Origin: Cephalopachus bancanus
Lineage: Eukaryota; Chordata; Mammalia; Primates; Tarsiidae
Direction: 5' to 3'
DNA: 64,000 nucleotides
Assembly: GCA_027257055.1 (NCBI GenBank)
Contig: JAPVLO010000519.1
Coordinates: forward strand, 496,001-560,000
The notes beneath the pieces are model-generated. The model was not told the origin of the DNA, made no database searches, and worked only from the letters and a program-made list of their open reading frames with translations. Within the stretch, counting starts at the first letter, position 1; the number at the start of each line of letters is the position of its first letter. Shown here in pieces: positions 35,490 through 47,776 of this stretch. The position numbers and the translations under genes were made by a program.

Positions 35490-38005
35490 TGCATACTAGA
35501 AAACCCTGAACCCAGCCATTGACTCCTGCTACCTTCTGTCTTCCATGGAGTTTGGTGATATGGATTGTATAAGATTGAGTTCAACGGCTCACTTTCTGCC
35601 TTCCTCCCCAATTTGCACCTTGTTTCTAGAAGATTTAGAAATACCAGTTTCCTCTAGGAATCTCCTCCCTGAGGTCTGAACATTCAACCAAATTAGAGCC
35701 AGTTACAAAGTAAACTCTTTATATTTTTAGCACTGTATAAGTTCCTTTTCATAGAGGTTTTTTTTTTGTTTTTGCCATGGGGAAATGCTTAAAAGGAACA
35801 CAAGAACAAAGTGGATGCACTGGCACTGGTTTGTGGACAAGCAGATCTTTGTTCTTTTTATGCTTTATAAATAACTGAACCTCAAGTCTTTGTTTTAGGT
35901 TTTGAGGTTGCCCTTATAGATTTGGTCAAATGGCAATGAATGCATATCCAACTGACTGACAGCCTGATATCCATTACTGTAGGGATCATTCTACATAATT
36001 ATCAGGGGGCAATTTTTCTAGGATACAATTCTCTGGTAAGGATATCTTTAACTAACAATGAGAGTCACAAAATCCCTTTTACATATCCAGGATTTATTGC
36101 ATGTGAGGCTGGTAAACTTGACATGTTTTATGAGGATCAATAATACAATTCAGATGCTTGCTGTATTTCAAACTAAATGGAACAATATTAAATCAAGGCA
36201 TAAACAGGAGTAAGGAAACTCAAATGTCAAAGTTTATGAAATGAGGCAAGAATTGAATAGATCCCCCTATCTCCCATACCAAACAGCATTTTAACTATTT
36301 TTAATTAGAACTAGCTAAATGTAGCTCTTATCTTCATAGACTAAGGATGTGGTTGACATTTTGCTAAACCTCTTTAAAGACACAGGCTTATTAATAAGTT
36401 ATGTTAATTCCTGGAAAATAAGAAATTGAATGTTCAGATTTTGAGCTGACCTAGTTTAGAGGTCCAAGTGAAAGAGAAAGTTAATGGAAAGCAACCAGGA
36501 TTGAAAAAACACAGGGTTTGTTGCTGTCTTGGTAATAGTCTGAGATGAGAAGGAAAGAATAGAGGCGTCACCATGACAGGAGATTTTTGAGAAGTAATTA
36601 TAGAACTAAAATAGCAATAAAGAGTCTCAATAAAGAGAATCAATCATAGTTACATGAAGATCACCAAATATGTCATACTAGAAACATTGTATCTTACTTC
36701 GTGGAAGCTAAATTGTCATCGTAGGGCACCCACAATCAGTAGCTCACCTCATATGAGAGGTCAGAACAGAAATCAGTTGTGTAACCACATCTTTGATTGG
36801 CCTGTCTGCCTGGTGTTTGTGTTTGCCCGCTGTGAATTTCAAATGCTGGCCATGAACTCCACGCTTGGCCTGATCATGGAGGAGATGAAGATTATGGTTG
36901 ACCTGAGCAGTCAAGTCACAGGATGTTTACAATTTTGACAGTGAGTGAAATGCAAAAGCCGCTATCTGAGGTGTCATTTGAGGTGACAGACAGGCTTAGT
37001 GAAAAGGAAGAGTGATGATTTTCTGAACCAGTCCACTCAACATTTTATGAAATACTAATCTTCATCCAAACATTTAAGCCATGCCTTTCAATAAGCTTTT
37101 TTTCTCGCTACCTTTTTTTTTTTCCTCCTCAGAACCGTGCTTAGGAACAGTGCTTTTGGATGAAATTTAATTTTTCACTTTGATTATCTGAGGGCTAGGG
37201 AGTGTGTATTAGGTATAAAATCTTTCCATGCTATTGGGTATTTTAAAAACATATTGTTAGAGCATGTATTATAACCCACATTCCTTCTTTCTTTCATTCA
37301 TCACCTACCTGCTAGAGATTAATGAAACATTTGAAGGAAAGAGGTTCATTTAGTTTATAAACTTTATTCCACAAGTAATCTTCCTTGAATCTTGTAGGAA
37401 AATCAGATAATACAAATAAGCTAAAGCAAGAGGAAAGTAATGATCATCCTTAATGAGTAGCTAGAAGTAATCATTGCATTATACTGTAGATTTTCATGCA
37501 TATATGTATCAATATATTTTATGTATAAAATATAGCTTAAAATAATATATTAATATACAACATAATATAATAAAAATTAACTATAATATAATGCATACAA
37601 CTTGTATATATATATAATGTTTTACTACTTTTTAAAAGAGAACATGCTCTTTCACAATCTACTGCTTTGTGTGTTTTAATTTAGTAATTGGGCTCACAGT
37701 ACAAATAGTGCACATTTCTCTTAGCTGCAGTTTCTTGTTCTCTTTTCCATATAGCCCAGTCAGATATTCAGCAGCCATGTACCATTACAGATGTACAAGT
37801 TGTTTATAGCCAGAGTCTGTTCTTCTGAGGCTGGGATATATTCTGATTGGTTGGTGCCCATCCCATACTGATTGCCAAATATTTGAATATTGCCCCTGAA
37901 TGTCACAGGAAATCTTAAAATGCTAGAAAACGCCATACTGAATTAGAATTAGGTTTCAGACATCCAAGCAAAACCTGTCATGTGCCAGAAGTCTATGGGA
38001 GATGT
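35490..38005. other. Non-coding AT-rich DNA, no feature recognised
   Basis: No coding potential or nameable repeat. TA-rich runs occur at 37500-37625. The 94-codon open frame at 36654-36938 has no signal, domain or family likeness, and I treat it as chance. Confidence 0.45.
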
Positions 38006-38009
38006 GAAT

Positions 38010-38290
38010 GTGTGAGTCTTTCTGCCCCATAAAGAGCTTACAAGGTAGTTAAGTGGTCATGTCACACAGGTAAGCAAAGATAACCAACATTGCTGCTGCT
38101 CAGTATTATCTTAATTACCAAATGAATAGTGTGGCCAAGGAGATACTAGAGTTCAGAAGCTTGGAATGGTCAGAGAAGGCTTTACAGAGGAGAAAATGTT
38201 TGAGATAAGAGGAGAAGGGGAATGCAATTCAAGTGAAGGGAATAAGAACAGGGTAATGATGTAGGGAATAAGAACAGGGTAATGATGTAT
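38010..38290 (-). mobile_element. L2 LINE fragment, minus strand
   Basis: Antisense L2-like text: 'ccataaagagcttacaaggt' and 'gtcagagaaggctttacaga'. Ends in a 26-bp tandem duplication. Confidence 0.55.
38238..38289. repeat. Perfect 26-bp tandem duplication
   Basis: The unit at 38238-38263 (starting gggaataagaacag) is repeated exactly at 38264-38289. Confidence 0.95.
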
Positions 38291-38794
38291 TTGGGAAACT
38301 GAAAAAACATTAGTTTTCTTTTAGGTTTATTCTCCATCCTCCCCCTGCTCTGCAAGCATTTTGACCTTTGCGATTATTTTTCCTGGGATTCCTTGACAAA
38401 TTACTTCTGGTTAGATTTGACCAATAGGAGGCACTGGGCAGAGACTGGTGGGCAGGGAAAGTGCAGAAGCTGTGTTATTTCACTCCCACCCACCCTTACT
38501 CTCTGCTTCTGTCTGGGTCTCTAGCAGTCTGCTCTGTGGCTCTAGTTCTTACTGGTAAGCTGCAGAATCCCAGCTTCAGTTGACTGACTCTTTCTCCAAT
38601 GTTTCCATTCCTGCCTAGTAGTTCCAGATCCTGGTTCCCAGGTTCTGGTAGTATTGCCTCCTACCTTTGTCCCTCAGCCCTGTGGGTGGCAGTAGCTTCT
38701 TGCAGTTACTAATCTCTATCTTGCCTCACCTTTCCCCTATTTGTTCTTTCCATCCTTCTAACACTTTTGTGACTTGTTTCCTATATTACATTCC

Positions 38795-39250
38795 CTTAAT
38801 TGAGCCACCAGGTGTATGTTCTGACCCACATATGGTGGATTATATGGGTGGTCAGACTTCTTAGATGTGATTACGTTAAGGATTTTGAGAAGGGAAGAGT
38901 CCTAGATTCTCTGGGTGGGTCCAATGCAGTTACAAGGTTCTTATTAATAAAACAAGGAAGTAGGAAGGTCAGAGTCTGAGAGATTTGAAGATGCTATCTG
39001 CAGGATTCAAAGATGGAGGAAAGGGCTACGAACAAAAAATGCAGGCACCTGTAGAAGCTGGGAAAGGCAAGGGAATGGTTTCCCTTCGGAGTCTTCAAAA
39101 GAAATGTGGCTAGGACAACACTTTGTTTTTAGCTCCATGAGACTCATTTCAGACCTCTGATTTCTGTAACTATACAATAATAAATTAGTACTTTTTAAGG
39201 CACTAAGGTTGCAGTAATCTGTTATAGCAACAATAGGAAGCTCATATGCC
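38795..39250 (+). mobile_element. MLT1-type LTR, plus strand
   Basis: Sense LTR text: 'gtgggtccaatgcagttaca', 'gcacctgtagaagctgggaa', 'gagactcatttcagacctct' and 'aaggcactaaggttgcagta', ending 'agcaacaataggaagctcat'. Only the LTR is present. Confidence 0.8.
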
Positions 39251-39479
39251 TACTTTCAGAATTTAGTTCGGGAATCACTCTTTACTGAATGACTTTTGTG
39301 GCTTCCAAGGCAGACTCAGTTGTCAATACTCCCATGGCTGAGTGAGTGTCTCTATCTCCATGACAAATTAGTTACCAATATGTTGAGTTTCAATCAATTT
39401 TTATTCTTCTCTCTTCTGGATTGGTGCATGAAGTGAAGAGGGAGAGAAGTTTCTCCACTAACAATAATAGCAGCTGCTA

Positions 39480-39625
39480 GCATTTAATGAGCACATGCTA
39501 CATACTAGATTATCCAACCAACAACACTCCGAGGAAGGCACTATTATAACACTCATTTTATAGGTTAGAAAACTGAGGCTTTGAGAGCTGAAATGAATAA
39601 CTCAAATTTTAAAAATGCTAGTAAA
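39480..39625 (-). mobile_element. MIR SINE, minus strand
   Basis: Antisense MIR text: 'catttaatgagcacatgcta' and 'ttataggttagaaaactgag'. Confidence 0.75.
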
Positions 39626-40214
39626 GCAGTCCAGTTATAAACTAAACCGAGTTCAATTGAAGCTAGTAAGCAGTCCCGCTAGAAATTAAATCATGCCCTT
39701 AATGGCTGTATCATGCTACTAATGTTATACCATGTCCCACACAAAACCCCTCTTTGTCATTGTGGAAATAAATCTTAGTCTTTGTGTGTTTTTTCCTCTG
39801 TTTGCTCCCTATGCTTTGTTCTTCTCAGTCTAGGATTTTCTTTTTTCTTTTTTAAGCAGGCTCTATTGAGAGGACAGAAAAGCTTCCACAGTGCAAGGGG
39901 ACCCAAGAGGGTTGCCCAGGATTTTCATAACTTGGTTAGTCTTTCCCTCATTTTCTTTCTTCATTTCCACCCTCCTTCCATCCCTAAGCCAAACTATCAT
40001 CATTCTCCTGGATGTTGAAGAAACACAGTTTCTTTGAGTTCTTCAGGTAGTGAAGGGATAATGGAAATGGAAGATGTTTTGAAATTAGAATACTCTCCAG
40101 CTGTGACCTCTGACCAGAAACTTCTCTAAGTCCTTGTCTCATCCATTATCTATGAAGATAATAGAACATAATTCCTCATTTTGGGAATCCTAGAAGTCTT
40201 CAGGAATCTGTTTC
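39626..40214. other. Non-coding DNA, no feature recognised
   Basis: No gene or nameable repeat. The open frame 39782-40018 has a Phe/Lys-rich composition and no family features. Confidence 0.4.
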
Positions 40215-40440
40215 AGGGGCCAGACTAACCAAGTCTGAGTTTAAGATCTGCTACCTATTAGCTGTGAGACCTTGGGAAATTTGCCTAGCTTCTCTGTGCC
40301 TGAGTTTTAATCTATAAAATTGGGATAATGATAGTATCTCCTACACAGGGTTCCTGTGAGATTGAACGAGATGTAAAGTGTCAAATAGTGCCTGGCCCAT
40401 AGAATGTTTTCAATAATATTAGCTATTATCATTCATCTCC
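40215..40440 (+). mobile_element. MIR SINE, plus strand
   Basis: Near-complete MIR: 'gctacctattagctgtgaga', 'ttggcctagc'-like text, 'taaaattgggataatgatag' and 'aatagtgcctggcccataga'. Confidence 0.85.
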
Positions 40441-40559
40441 ACAGGCATCCAGGTTATGTTAAGTTCCTAAATATCTTTTACTCCCATTATTGTTCCTTAT
40501 GGAAGGACTGATACATTAACAGTGATCACAAGTATTGCCTTCCTGAGCACAATGCAGTT

Positions 40560-40710
40560 TTCTGATCCCAAATGTCCTCAACTATAAAGTGGGCATAATT
40601 ATAGCACCTCCTTTATAGTGAGATTCATGGGGATTAAATGCAGGAAAAAAAAGCGAAACACTTAGCAGTGTGTGGCATGGTAAAATGTCAATATATGTTG
40701 GCTCTTATGA
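40560..40710 (+). mobile_element. MIR SINE, plus strand
   Basis: 'ctcaactataaagtgggcat', 'ttatagtgagattcatgggg' and 'gtgtggcatggtaaaatgtc' follow the MIR 3' half. Confidence 0.7.
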
Positions 40711-40729
40711 TTATTTGTAGGCAAAAAAT

Positions 40730-40920
40730 ATTGACCACATTGTATGTTCACAGTACCGTTGTAGGTGCTAGGGATACAGTGGTAAAAGGTATTACCAAGA
40801 TAAGACTAAATCCCCGCCCTCATAGAGCATATATTCTAGTAGGAAATACAGATGTAGTAATAATTGCTATGAAGAAGAAGGAGAGAGACAGCATGGTCAG
40901 GTATGCACCCTCCAAGGACC
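40730..40920 (-). mobile_element. L2 LINE fragment, minus strand
   Basis: Antisense L2 text: 'gtaggtgctagggatacagt', 'cctcatagagcatatattct' and 'agtaggaaatacagatgtag'. Confidence 0.7.
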
Positions 40921-42120
40921 TTGAATGAGTATGATATTGAAGTAAGCTGATGAAGGGACAAAGAACAAACTGGTCTGGCAAATGACAACGTTGATCATCT
41001 GTGCTGGGTGCTGCATTTGAAGCCTGAAATGGCAGATAATCAAAAAGGCTGGAGGGTGCTGACTACAACGTGGCCAACTCCAGCATCATTTGGCAGCAAG
41101 CCCCATTGACAATTAACCAAAGGGAGCAGTGAGGCAAATAGAGATAATGTACTTTCTTTGTGAAAGTCGGAGGATGTATTAGGCTTCTTAATTTTGTTGC
41201 CTGTTCTGGAAAAAAAAAAGCCATCCAAATATTCATGTTTTGAAACCTCATAAAACTAGTTATTGCCCTTTATTAGCCTTTAGAATGAGTACTAGATTGC
41301 TTCCCAGAGGTTTTATGAAATGTGTGGATAATTATGGGACCTCATTTATTCCACGTATAAAACATGCTGATGGTGCTTTCAAAATATGTAAGTAACAGCT
41401 AGCTAATAAACATTTTTATTTTGTAATGCTGCCTGATGAGTGTTAGATTTGAAGATAACTGGTCCCTAATTTTAGCAGTACTTCTTTATTCATATTTACA
41501 AAAGCAGACTTGTTGCTAAACATATAAATATATTTTACTTTGGATTCACATAGACTCTTTAAGAGGGGATAAATCCATGTACATCCATTGTGTCAAACAG
41601 AGGTCCAGAAGTAAAGACACTTAAAATTTAAACTAGACTTGGATTTGATGGTCTCCTTGGGATTTTACAGGAAGAAAGAGCTGACAATTAGGAAAGAGTG
41701 ACAATGAGGATAAATGATTATCTAATCACATTCAGTAGAAACAACTCAATTGGATCACTCTTTTACATAAAGCTTAACTGTCATCCAGATAATGGACTTT
41801 GAGGGCTAAGGTGTCACTAAACTGCCATTCAACACACTCATCTCAGATGTCTAAAAATGTCCACGGAAAATCTCAGCATTTTGATAGAACAACAAAGAAT
41901 AGTGACATTGAGTTTGACGTTTTTGAAAATTACGGAACAGGGATGCACTGACAGATGAACAGAACAGCATGATGAGATTCCACTGGGAGGCGATATTAAG
42001 ACAGACTTGTAGGCAGCTAGACAATGAAATCTTGTTATATAACTGGGCCCCGGTTATTAGGAAGGATTAAGAATTAGGCTCCGAATCTCGGGAGAGGAAC
42101 TAGCAAGAATTCAGTTTTAA
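40921..42120. other. Non-coding DNA, no feature recognised
   Basis: No gene or repeat that I can name. Confidence 0.4.
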
Positions 42121-42124
42121 ATAC

Positions 42125-42420
42125 CAGGATATGTCATATGTATTGAATGTGTATGCTGTGCCAGACACTGGACTGAACACTTGGGAAACAGTGGGGAATA
42201 CTAGCTTTGTCCTGTAGAAGCCCTCCACACAGCGGGAGAGACAGATAAGTAATTTAGTGTAAAAAAATACTATGATAGAAGAACAAAGCACTGTGAGAAA
42301 ACATGGAAATGGACTAAAGCAATATTGGGGAAGGAATAGCTAAGCTGATAGCTAATGAGCAAGAATTAGCGAAGGAAGTTATAGGTAAGGGAGTTCCACA
42401 ATCCTGAAGGACTTGGCTTA
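42125..42420 (-). mobile_element. L2 LINE fragment, minus strand
   Basis: Antisense L2 text: 'gctgtgccagacactggact', 'agcgggagagacagataagt' and 'ggaaggaatagctaagctga'. Confidence 0.65.
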
Positions 42421-42650
42421 GTATCTAATTGCTTCCAGGGTGATGGTTACAAGGTGAAACACTGAACTAGGTGGTTATCTGTATTTTTACTGCACTTGAA
42501 GCTTCCTCTGTACTCAGATACCATGCCAACTGAAACTTCATTGTGTATGTGTACCTGTATGTTTTTGGCTGAACCATTTGAAAGTAAGTTTCAAGTTCCA
42601 GACATCATGACATGGCACCTCTAAATACATACACATCTTTTAAGAAAAAA

Positions 42651-42953
42651 GACATTATCATTGTTCAAGGTACACTTATGAGTGAGAACATATGGCACTC
42701 TGCTCTTTGTTTCCGTGATAGATCACTGAATTATAATACTATAACAAAGCGGTTGGCAGTAATGGGAAACTGTCAGGGGAGGGGGGGTGTGATTGGTGGT
42801 TGAGGGAAACTGCTAGAGGAGGGAGGGGCATACCTCATCAATAAGGGTAACTGCATGATCAATGTTTGTATACCTGGCCCTGAATTGTACCCCACATCTT
42901 TATACATTGGATTCTCTTTTTAAAAAATTTTAAAAAAGAATAAGGACATTATC
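42651..42953 (+). mobile_element. Short 5'-inverted L1 insertion, type A
   Basis: 42662-42733 is the end of ORF2 in reverse ('acacttatgagtgagaacat', 'ccgtgatagatcactga'). From 42734 the 3' UTR runs forward ('attataatactataacaaag', G-run near 42780, 'gtaccccacatctttataca') into an A-rich tail. The exact 9-mer gacattatc at 42651-42659 and 42945-42953 is the TSD. The two L1 parts meet at nearly the same L1 coordinate (about 5557 in L1-1), so almost nothing was lost at the inversion point. Confidence 0.9.
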
Positions 42954-43520
42954 CCATTCTCATAATTACAAGTCCATAATAGTACCTAAATTATAATAAT
43001 TCTCATAACATCACCTCATACACAGTTTATATTCAGATTTCCTCAGTTGTTCCAAAAATGCATTTTATAGCTATCTTTTTAAACAGAATTATACCTAGAA
43101 CCATACATTGCATTTGGTTGTTATATCTGCTAACTTTCTTTTAATCTAGAAGTCAGTTCTTTTCTATATGTCATCTTTTCATGATTTGAACTATTTAAGG
43201 ATTTGGGAATATTGACTTTTAACATAAATCTTCTTTTGGATTTGCCTGATTTTCTTTGTAACTGTATTGAACTTGTTCTTATGTTCCGTATACTTTTGGA
43301 AATTAGAGCTAAAGCTTATTATCCAGGTTAAACATTTTTCATGGGAGTCCTTCATATGTGAGGCTGTGTGCTGCATATTGCATCACATTGACACATAACA
43401 TGTGACTGACTCCGAACCCAGTGAATGATAACTTGGTTAAGATAATGGCTGTATGCTTGCTATCTTAAAATGTTAAGCTTTTACTCTTTTCAGGTAGCCA
43501 TCCATGGGGGTGATAATTTG
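42954..43520. mobile_element. Ancient L1M-like (L1ME 3' region) relic
   Basis: Text such as 'ttcagatttcctcagttgtt', 'acattgcatttggttgttat' and 'cttttaatctagaagtcagt' resembles an old mammalian L1M 3' region. Highly diverged; orientation and limits are uncertain. Confidence 0.45.
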
Positions 43521-44284
43521 GCACTATGTGAATATCAAGTTCGCAATCGACATATCAACTAAAATATTTCGTTTTCCTTGATGGTCCTTGCCCAAATTAA
43601 TGACCTCAATGGGGGTTATATTGCTGTCACTCGTACATATTTTGAAAGGAGGCAGTGGTTTCACTAAAAAACTTTACTTGGTTCAGAGACTTTAAACTTG
43701 CTGAATCATTCATATAATGAAATAGTGTTTCCATTTAACAAATTAGCTAACCATATCTTCTCATCGTTATTGATTTCAGTAGTCTAGTGCCATTTGATAA
43801 AGGTATAGTTGTTAAGTAACTATAAATAGGATCTGACTCAATATTTTGGGGTATAGTTTTCAAAGAGAAATACTGTTGATATGGGGGTAGTAGCAGGAAG
43901 ACAAAAGTCAAGACTTGCCAACCAGAGGAAATGACAAGGAATGTGGCAGGAGAAACAAGGTAGCAGTTTATGTCAGTACTAAACCAGAGTGAGATTTCAT
44001 GCTGATTCTGAAAGTGTGGCTAGACCATGGGCTACACATTTATTCAAATGCCTACAGAAACTGAGAGGTAAAGGGGGTGAAGTAAGAGAGATGTTAATGA
44101 AGAAAAAGGAGTGGTAGGGCCCACAAAATAAATGGAGTTCCCATGTCTTATCTTAAGAGGGTTTCTGTTATTCATCAACAACTAATGTATAGTGGAGAAT
44201 GGATGTGGTGTTGCTAGATCTTTTGATATTGCAAGAAAAGTTGAAAATCTAAATTATAAAGTGAATCAAATCAACTTTAAAATG
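43521..44284. other. Non-coding DNA, no feature recognised
   Basis: No gene or nameable repeat; the first part may extend the old L1M relic. Confidence 0.4.
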
Positions 44285-44580
44285 GGAACTAGGCTAGACA
44301 TGGTGGTTCATGCCTATAATCCCAGTACTTTGGAAGGTTAAAGCAAGAGGATTGGTGGAACCCAGGAGTTCGAAACCAGCCTAGGCCACATAGCAAGACA
44401 TTGTTTTTACAAAAAATGAAAAAAAAAAGTAGGACATTGAGGTACACACCTGTAGTTCCAGTTACTGGGGAAGCTGAGATGGAAGGATCACCTGAGCAGC
44501 TCAGAAGTTGACTGCAGTGGGCTATGATTGTGCTTCTGTACTATAACCTGGCCAACAGAGTGAAACTCCAACTCAATAAA
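44285..44580 (+). mobile_element. Old AluJ-like SINE, plus strand
   Basis: Dimeric Alu in sense: 'gctagacatggtggttcatg', 'aggagttcgaaaccagccta', the middle A-rich linker (44410-44430), and the right arm 'acacctgtagttccagttac' and 'cagagtgaaactccaactc'. It is diverged and is the only Alu-type copy here in plus orientation. Confidence 0.88.
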
Positions 44581-44608
44581 GTAAAATAAAATAAAATAAA
44601 ATAAAATG
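44581..44608. repeat. (AAAAT)n in AluJ tail
   Basis: About five AAAAT units have grown from the SINE tail. Confidence 0.9.
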
Positions 44609-44884
44609 AGGACAACTAACTCAAAGAGTAAATTTAAAATATGTACAGTGTAATGAATCTGTTTTGGGGCCTCATTTGGCTTGTTGATCATAATTTTTCA
44701 AAATTTAGTCTTAAAATCCTTAAATTTATATTTATTATGGTCAGAAGTGAAGTGGATATGTCAGGGTGTCTACATTTTATAGAGAAGGAATGCAGAGCCT
44801 AGAAACCAAGTAGTATCTAATGACCAGAGATACTTTCCAACCAACTGTGATCCTGATAGAGTGCTTTTCTGTTTGTTTATCCAA

Positions 44885-44995
44885 CCTGTCTCTTAATTTG
44901 ATTTTAAGTTCTTTGAGTGTAGGCACCTTGCCTTTATGTCCATAGCTTCTTAAGTGGTGTCCTCCATACACTAGGTCCTCAATAAAGAAATGATG
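44885..44995 (+). mobile_element. L2 LINE 3' end
   Basis: 'tttaagttctttgagtgtag', 'gcaccttgcctttatgtcca' and 'ctaggtcctcaataaagaaa' are L2 3'-end text. Confidence 0.75.
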
Positions 44996-45765
44996 GTGAT
45001 AATGACAGCAAATAGCGATGACAATAATGATGGTGATGATTTCTATCCAATAAGAACCAAGATAGGTTATTTTATATTTTTGTCATCATTGATAAGAAAC
45101 AATGATGAATTTTCCATGTAGAATGAAACACTGCATTTTATCTATGAACTGATGTTGCCATTTAATGTTATTTTCAGCAAAGCATTTATAAAATTCATGG
45201 CTGCAGCTGTTCCACTTTATTACACTCTCTCTTGCAAATTTTCTTAACAAAAAGCCATTTCTCATTTTTATGCTGCAATGTTCGAAAAAGTAATAAATGA
45301 TTACGGTAATTGGAAATACATGAACTTGGAGGAAGACACATACATACATATTTTTAGTCATGTTTGAAGAGTAGTACTTAAATGATAATGCACCGACTCT
45401 ATCATAACATCAGGAAAATTTACATTATCTGCCTGTTTCAGCTTCATTTTCTGGAAAAATAAGCTCTTAAACATGTCACATCTATCACCTGACTTCCAAA
45501 GTCACAAATCTAGACTAGAAAGAGAGTTTTCTTTTTTTCCTGGGCATTCTCTGATCTCTCTTTCTTTTTTTCTCTAACCAAATACCAATTTAAGGACAAA
45601 AGGGCATAAAATAGGGAGTCTAAATATAAGTGCTAAAGGCAAATTATGTATTTTACAACTTTGGCTAAAAATGTCTCTGCTTAAGTGAGTAGCTCATTAA
45701 CTCAAAGAAGTGAATTTTTAATGGTGGTACTTCAGCAGAAAGATTTTTTATTAATAATTTCATTT
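44996..45765. other. Non-coding DNA, no feature recognised
   Basis: No gene or nameable repeat. The minus-strand frame 45086-45361 has no family features. Confidence 0.4.
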
Positions 45766-45767
45766 AC

Positions 45768-45990
45768 TAAATGTCTTTTATGTGCCAGGCATTGTAATAG
45801 ATGGTTTTAGTACCAAGTATCAAATTATTTCCTCTAATTTTCACTTGGCAAGGAAAGTCATATTAGTCCCACTTATAAATGAAGCAACTTAGGCTCATAA
45901 CGTTTAGTAAACTGTCCAGTGCTTCACATCTAGTAAGTAGCAGATATGACATTAGTACCTATGTCTGCTCCAAAACCTATATTCTTGCTT
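45768..45990 (-). mobile_element. MIR SINE, minus strand
   Basis: Antisense MIR text: 'tgtgccaggcattgtaatag', 'cccacttataaatgaagcaa' and 'agtaagtagcagatatgaca'. Confidence 0.8.
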
Positions 45991-46189
45991 TATACTATAT
46001 TACGTCTGCCATTGTTATATGACAGTCTTGAAAAATATAGGCATTATATGTCCATATTATATAGTGATGTTGACTTTAACTTCTATTCAAAATGTATATG
46101 AGTTTTGTGATAAGAATGGCATAATGCCCTCAGATCACAGCAGTTTGATAAAGGAAAAGTAAAATCTTGCTCTTCATTGACTTTGGTGG

Positions 46190-46800
46190 ATTGATTAAAT
46201 GGCTTTCAGTTTATTTTTATTTTTTATCCACTATTACAATCTCTGTCTTTTAATTGGTGCATTTAGGCCATTAACATTCAAAGTAATTAATGATATAGTT
46301 AGATTAATAACTATCATATTTGTTACTCTTTTCTGTCTGTTGTTCTTATTTTTTGTTCCTAGTTTTGTCTTCAACTTATTCCCTGTCTTTTGTGGTTTTA
46401 ATTGAGCATTTTATGATTCCCTTTTCTCTCCTTTCTTAAGTTATACTTCTTTTTTAATTTCTTTTTTTTACTCCTTGCCATAAAGTTTGCAATATACATT
46501 TACAACTAATTCAAGTCTATTTTCAAATAACACTGTACTACTCCATGGGTAGTGTATTTTATAATAGCAAAATTATTCAAATTCGTCTCTTCTATTTCTT
46601 GTATCATTGCTGTCATTCGTTTCACCTATATATAAGCATACATATACATAAGATAAATAAATATCCATAGAAAATAAAATACATTGTTGCTAACATTACT
46701 TTGATCAGAGTGTTATCTGTTAGGTCAATTAGCATAAGAAAAATAAAAGTTTTCATTTTTAAATAAATTGTATTATTTTTATTTATTATCATTCTATTTT
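46190..46800 (-). mobile_element. Old L1 fragment (ORF2 5' region), minus strand
   Basis: Antisense L1 text 'ttaattggtgcatttaggcc' and 'attaacattcaaagtaatta' marks the start of an L1 ORF2. It is more diverged than L1-1 to L1-4, and no open frame remains. Confidence 0.75.
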
Positions 46801-47177
46801 TGGCTTTTTCCTTTTTATTTCAATAGCTTTGGGGGGTACAAATGGTTTTTGGTTACATGGAACACATTGTAAAGTGACAAAAAAGTCTGGGCTTTAAGTG
46901 TACCTACCACTCCCACCTGTGCCCATTGTTTCCAGTAGGTGATATTTCTATTCCTTCACCTCTTCTCACCCTCCCCCTTCAAAGCCTCCAATGTCCATTA
47001 TGTTACTCTACATACCTTTGCAGAACCTTAGTTTAGCTACCACTTATAAGTTGAAACATACAGTGTTTTGTTTTTGGTTCCTGCATTAGTTTACTTAGGA
47101 TGATGTTCTCGAATTCCTTCCAAGTTGTTGCAAAAGACATTATTTCATACTTTTTGATGACTGAAGAGTATTCTATG

Positions 47178-47201
47178 GTGTGTGTGTGTGTGTGTGTGTG
47201 T
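47178..47201. repeat. (GT)n microsatellite
   Basis: About 12 TG units inside the old L1. Confidence 0.95.
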
Positions 47202-47490
47202 ATAACATTTTCATTATCCATTGATCCAATGATGGGCATTTAGCTTGATTCTACATATTTACAATTGTGAAATGTGCTGGAATATACATCGAAGTGCTGG
47301 TGTCTTCTTTGTATAATGGCCTCTGTTCCTTTGGGTAAATATCTAGTAATGGGACTGCTGGATTGGATGGTAGATTTAGTTATTGGAGAAATCTCCATAC
47401 CGACTTCCATAGAGGTTTACTAATTTGCACTCCCAGCAACAATGTGCAAGTGTTCCTTTTTCACCACATCCATGCCAGCATCTATTTTTT

Positions 47491-47776
47491 TTTTTTTTTG
47501 AGTTGGAGTCTCATTCTCTCACCCAGACTGGAGTGCAGTGGTTGCTCCCTGCCACCACAGCCTCGACCTGCTGGGCTCTGGCGATCCTTCCGTCTCAGCC
47601 TTCCAAGTAGCTGGAACTACAGGCGCGCACTACCACGCCCGGCTCATTTTGATTTATTGTAGAGATGAGGGCTCACCAAGTTGCCCAGGCGGCTCTCGAT
47701 CCCGCGGGCTCAGGCAATCCACTCACCTCAGCCTCCCAAAGGCGCCGGATTACAGGCTGAGCCACCGAGCCCGGCT
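47491..47776 (-). mobile_element. Young Alu-type SINE in old L1
   Basis: Minus-strand copy from the poly(T) run and gagttggagtctcattctc to 'gccaccgagcccggct'. A 15-bp TSD, cagcatctatttttt, lies at 47476-47490 and 47777-47791. Confidence 0.94.

Noticed and set aside
35232..35611. Open frames over the CA repeat (His-Thr and Cys-Val runs)
   Set aside because: Artefacts of a dinucleotide repeat lacking stop codons.
36654..36938. 94-codon open frame in single-copy DNA
   Set aside because: No domain, signal or membrane segment, no splice or promoter context; such length is expected by chance.
21302..46190. A host gene exon in the central region
   Set aside because: No open frame flanked by plausible splice sites with protein-like composition, no CpG island; most recognisable DNA is L2, MIR or MaLR. 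An intron of a large gene cannot be excluded.
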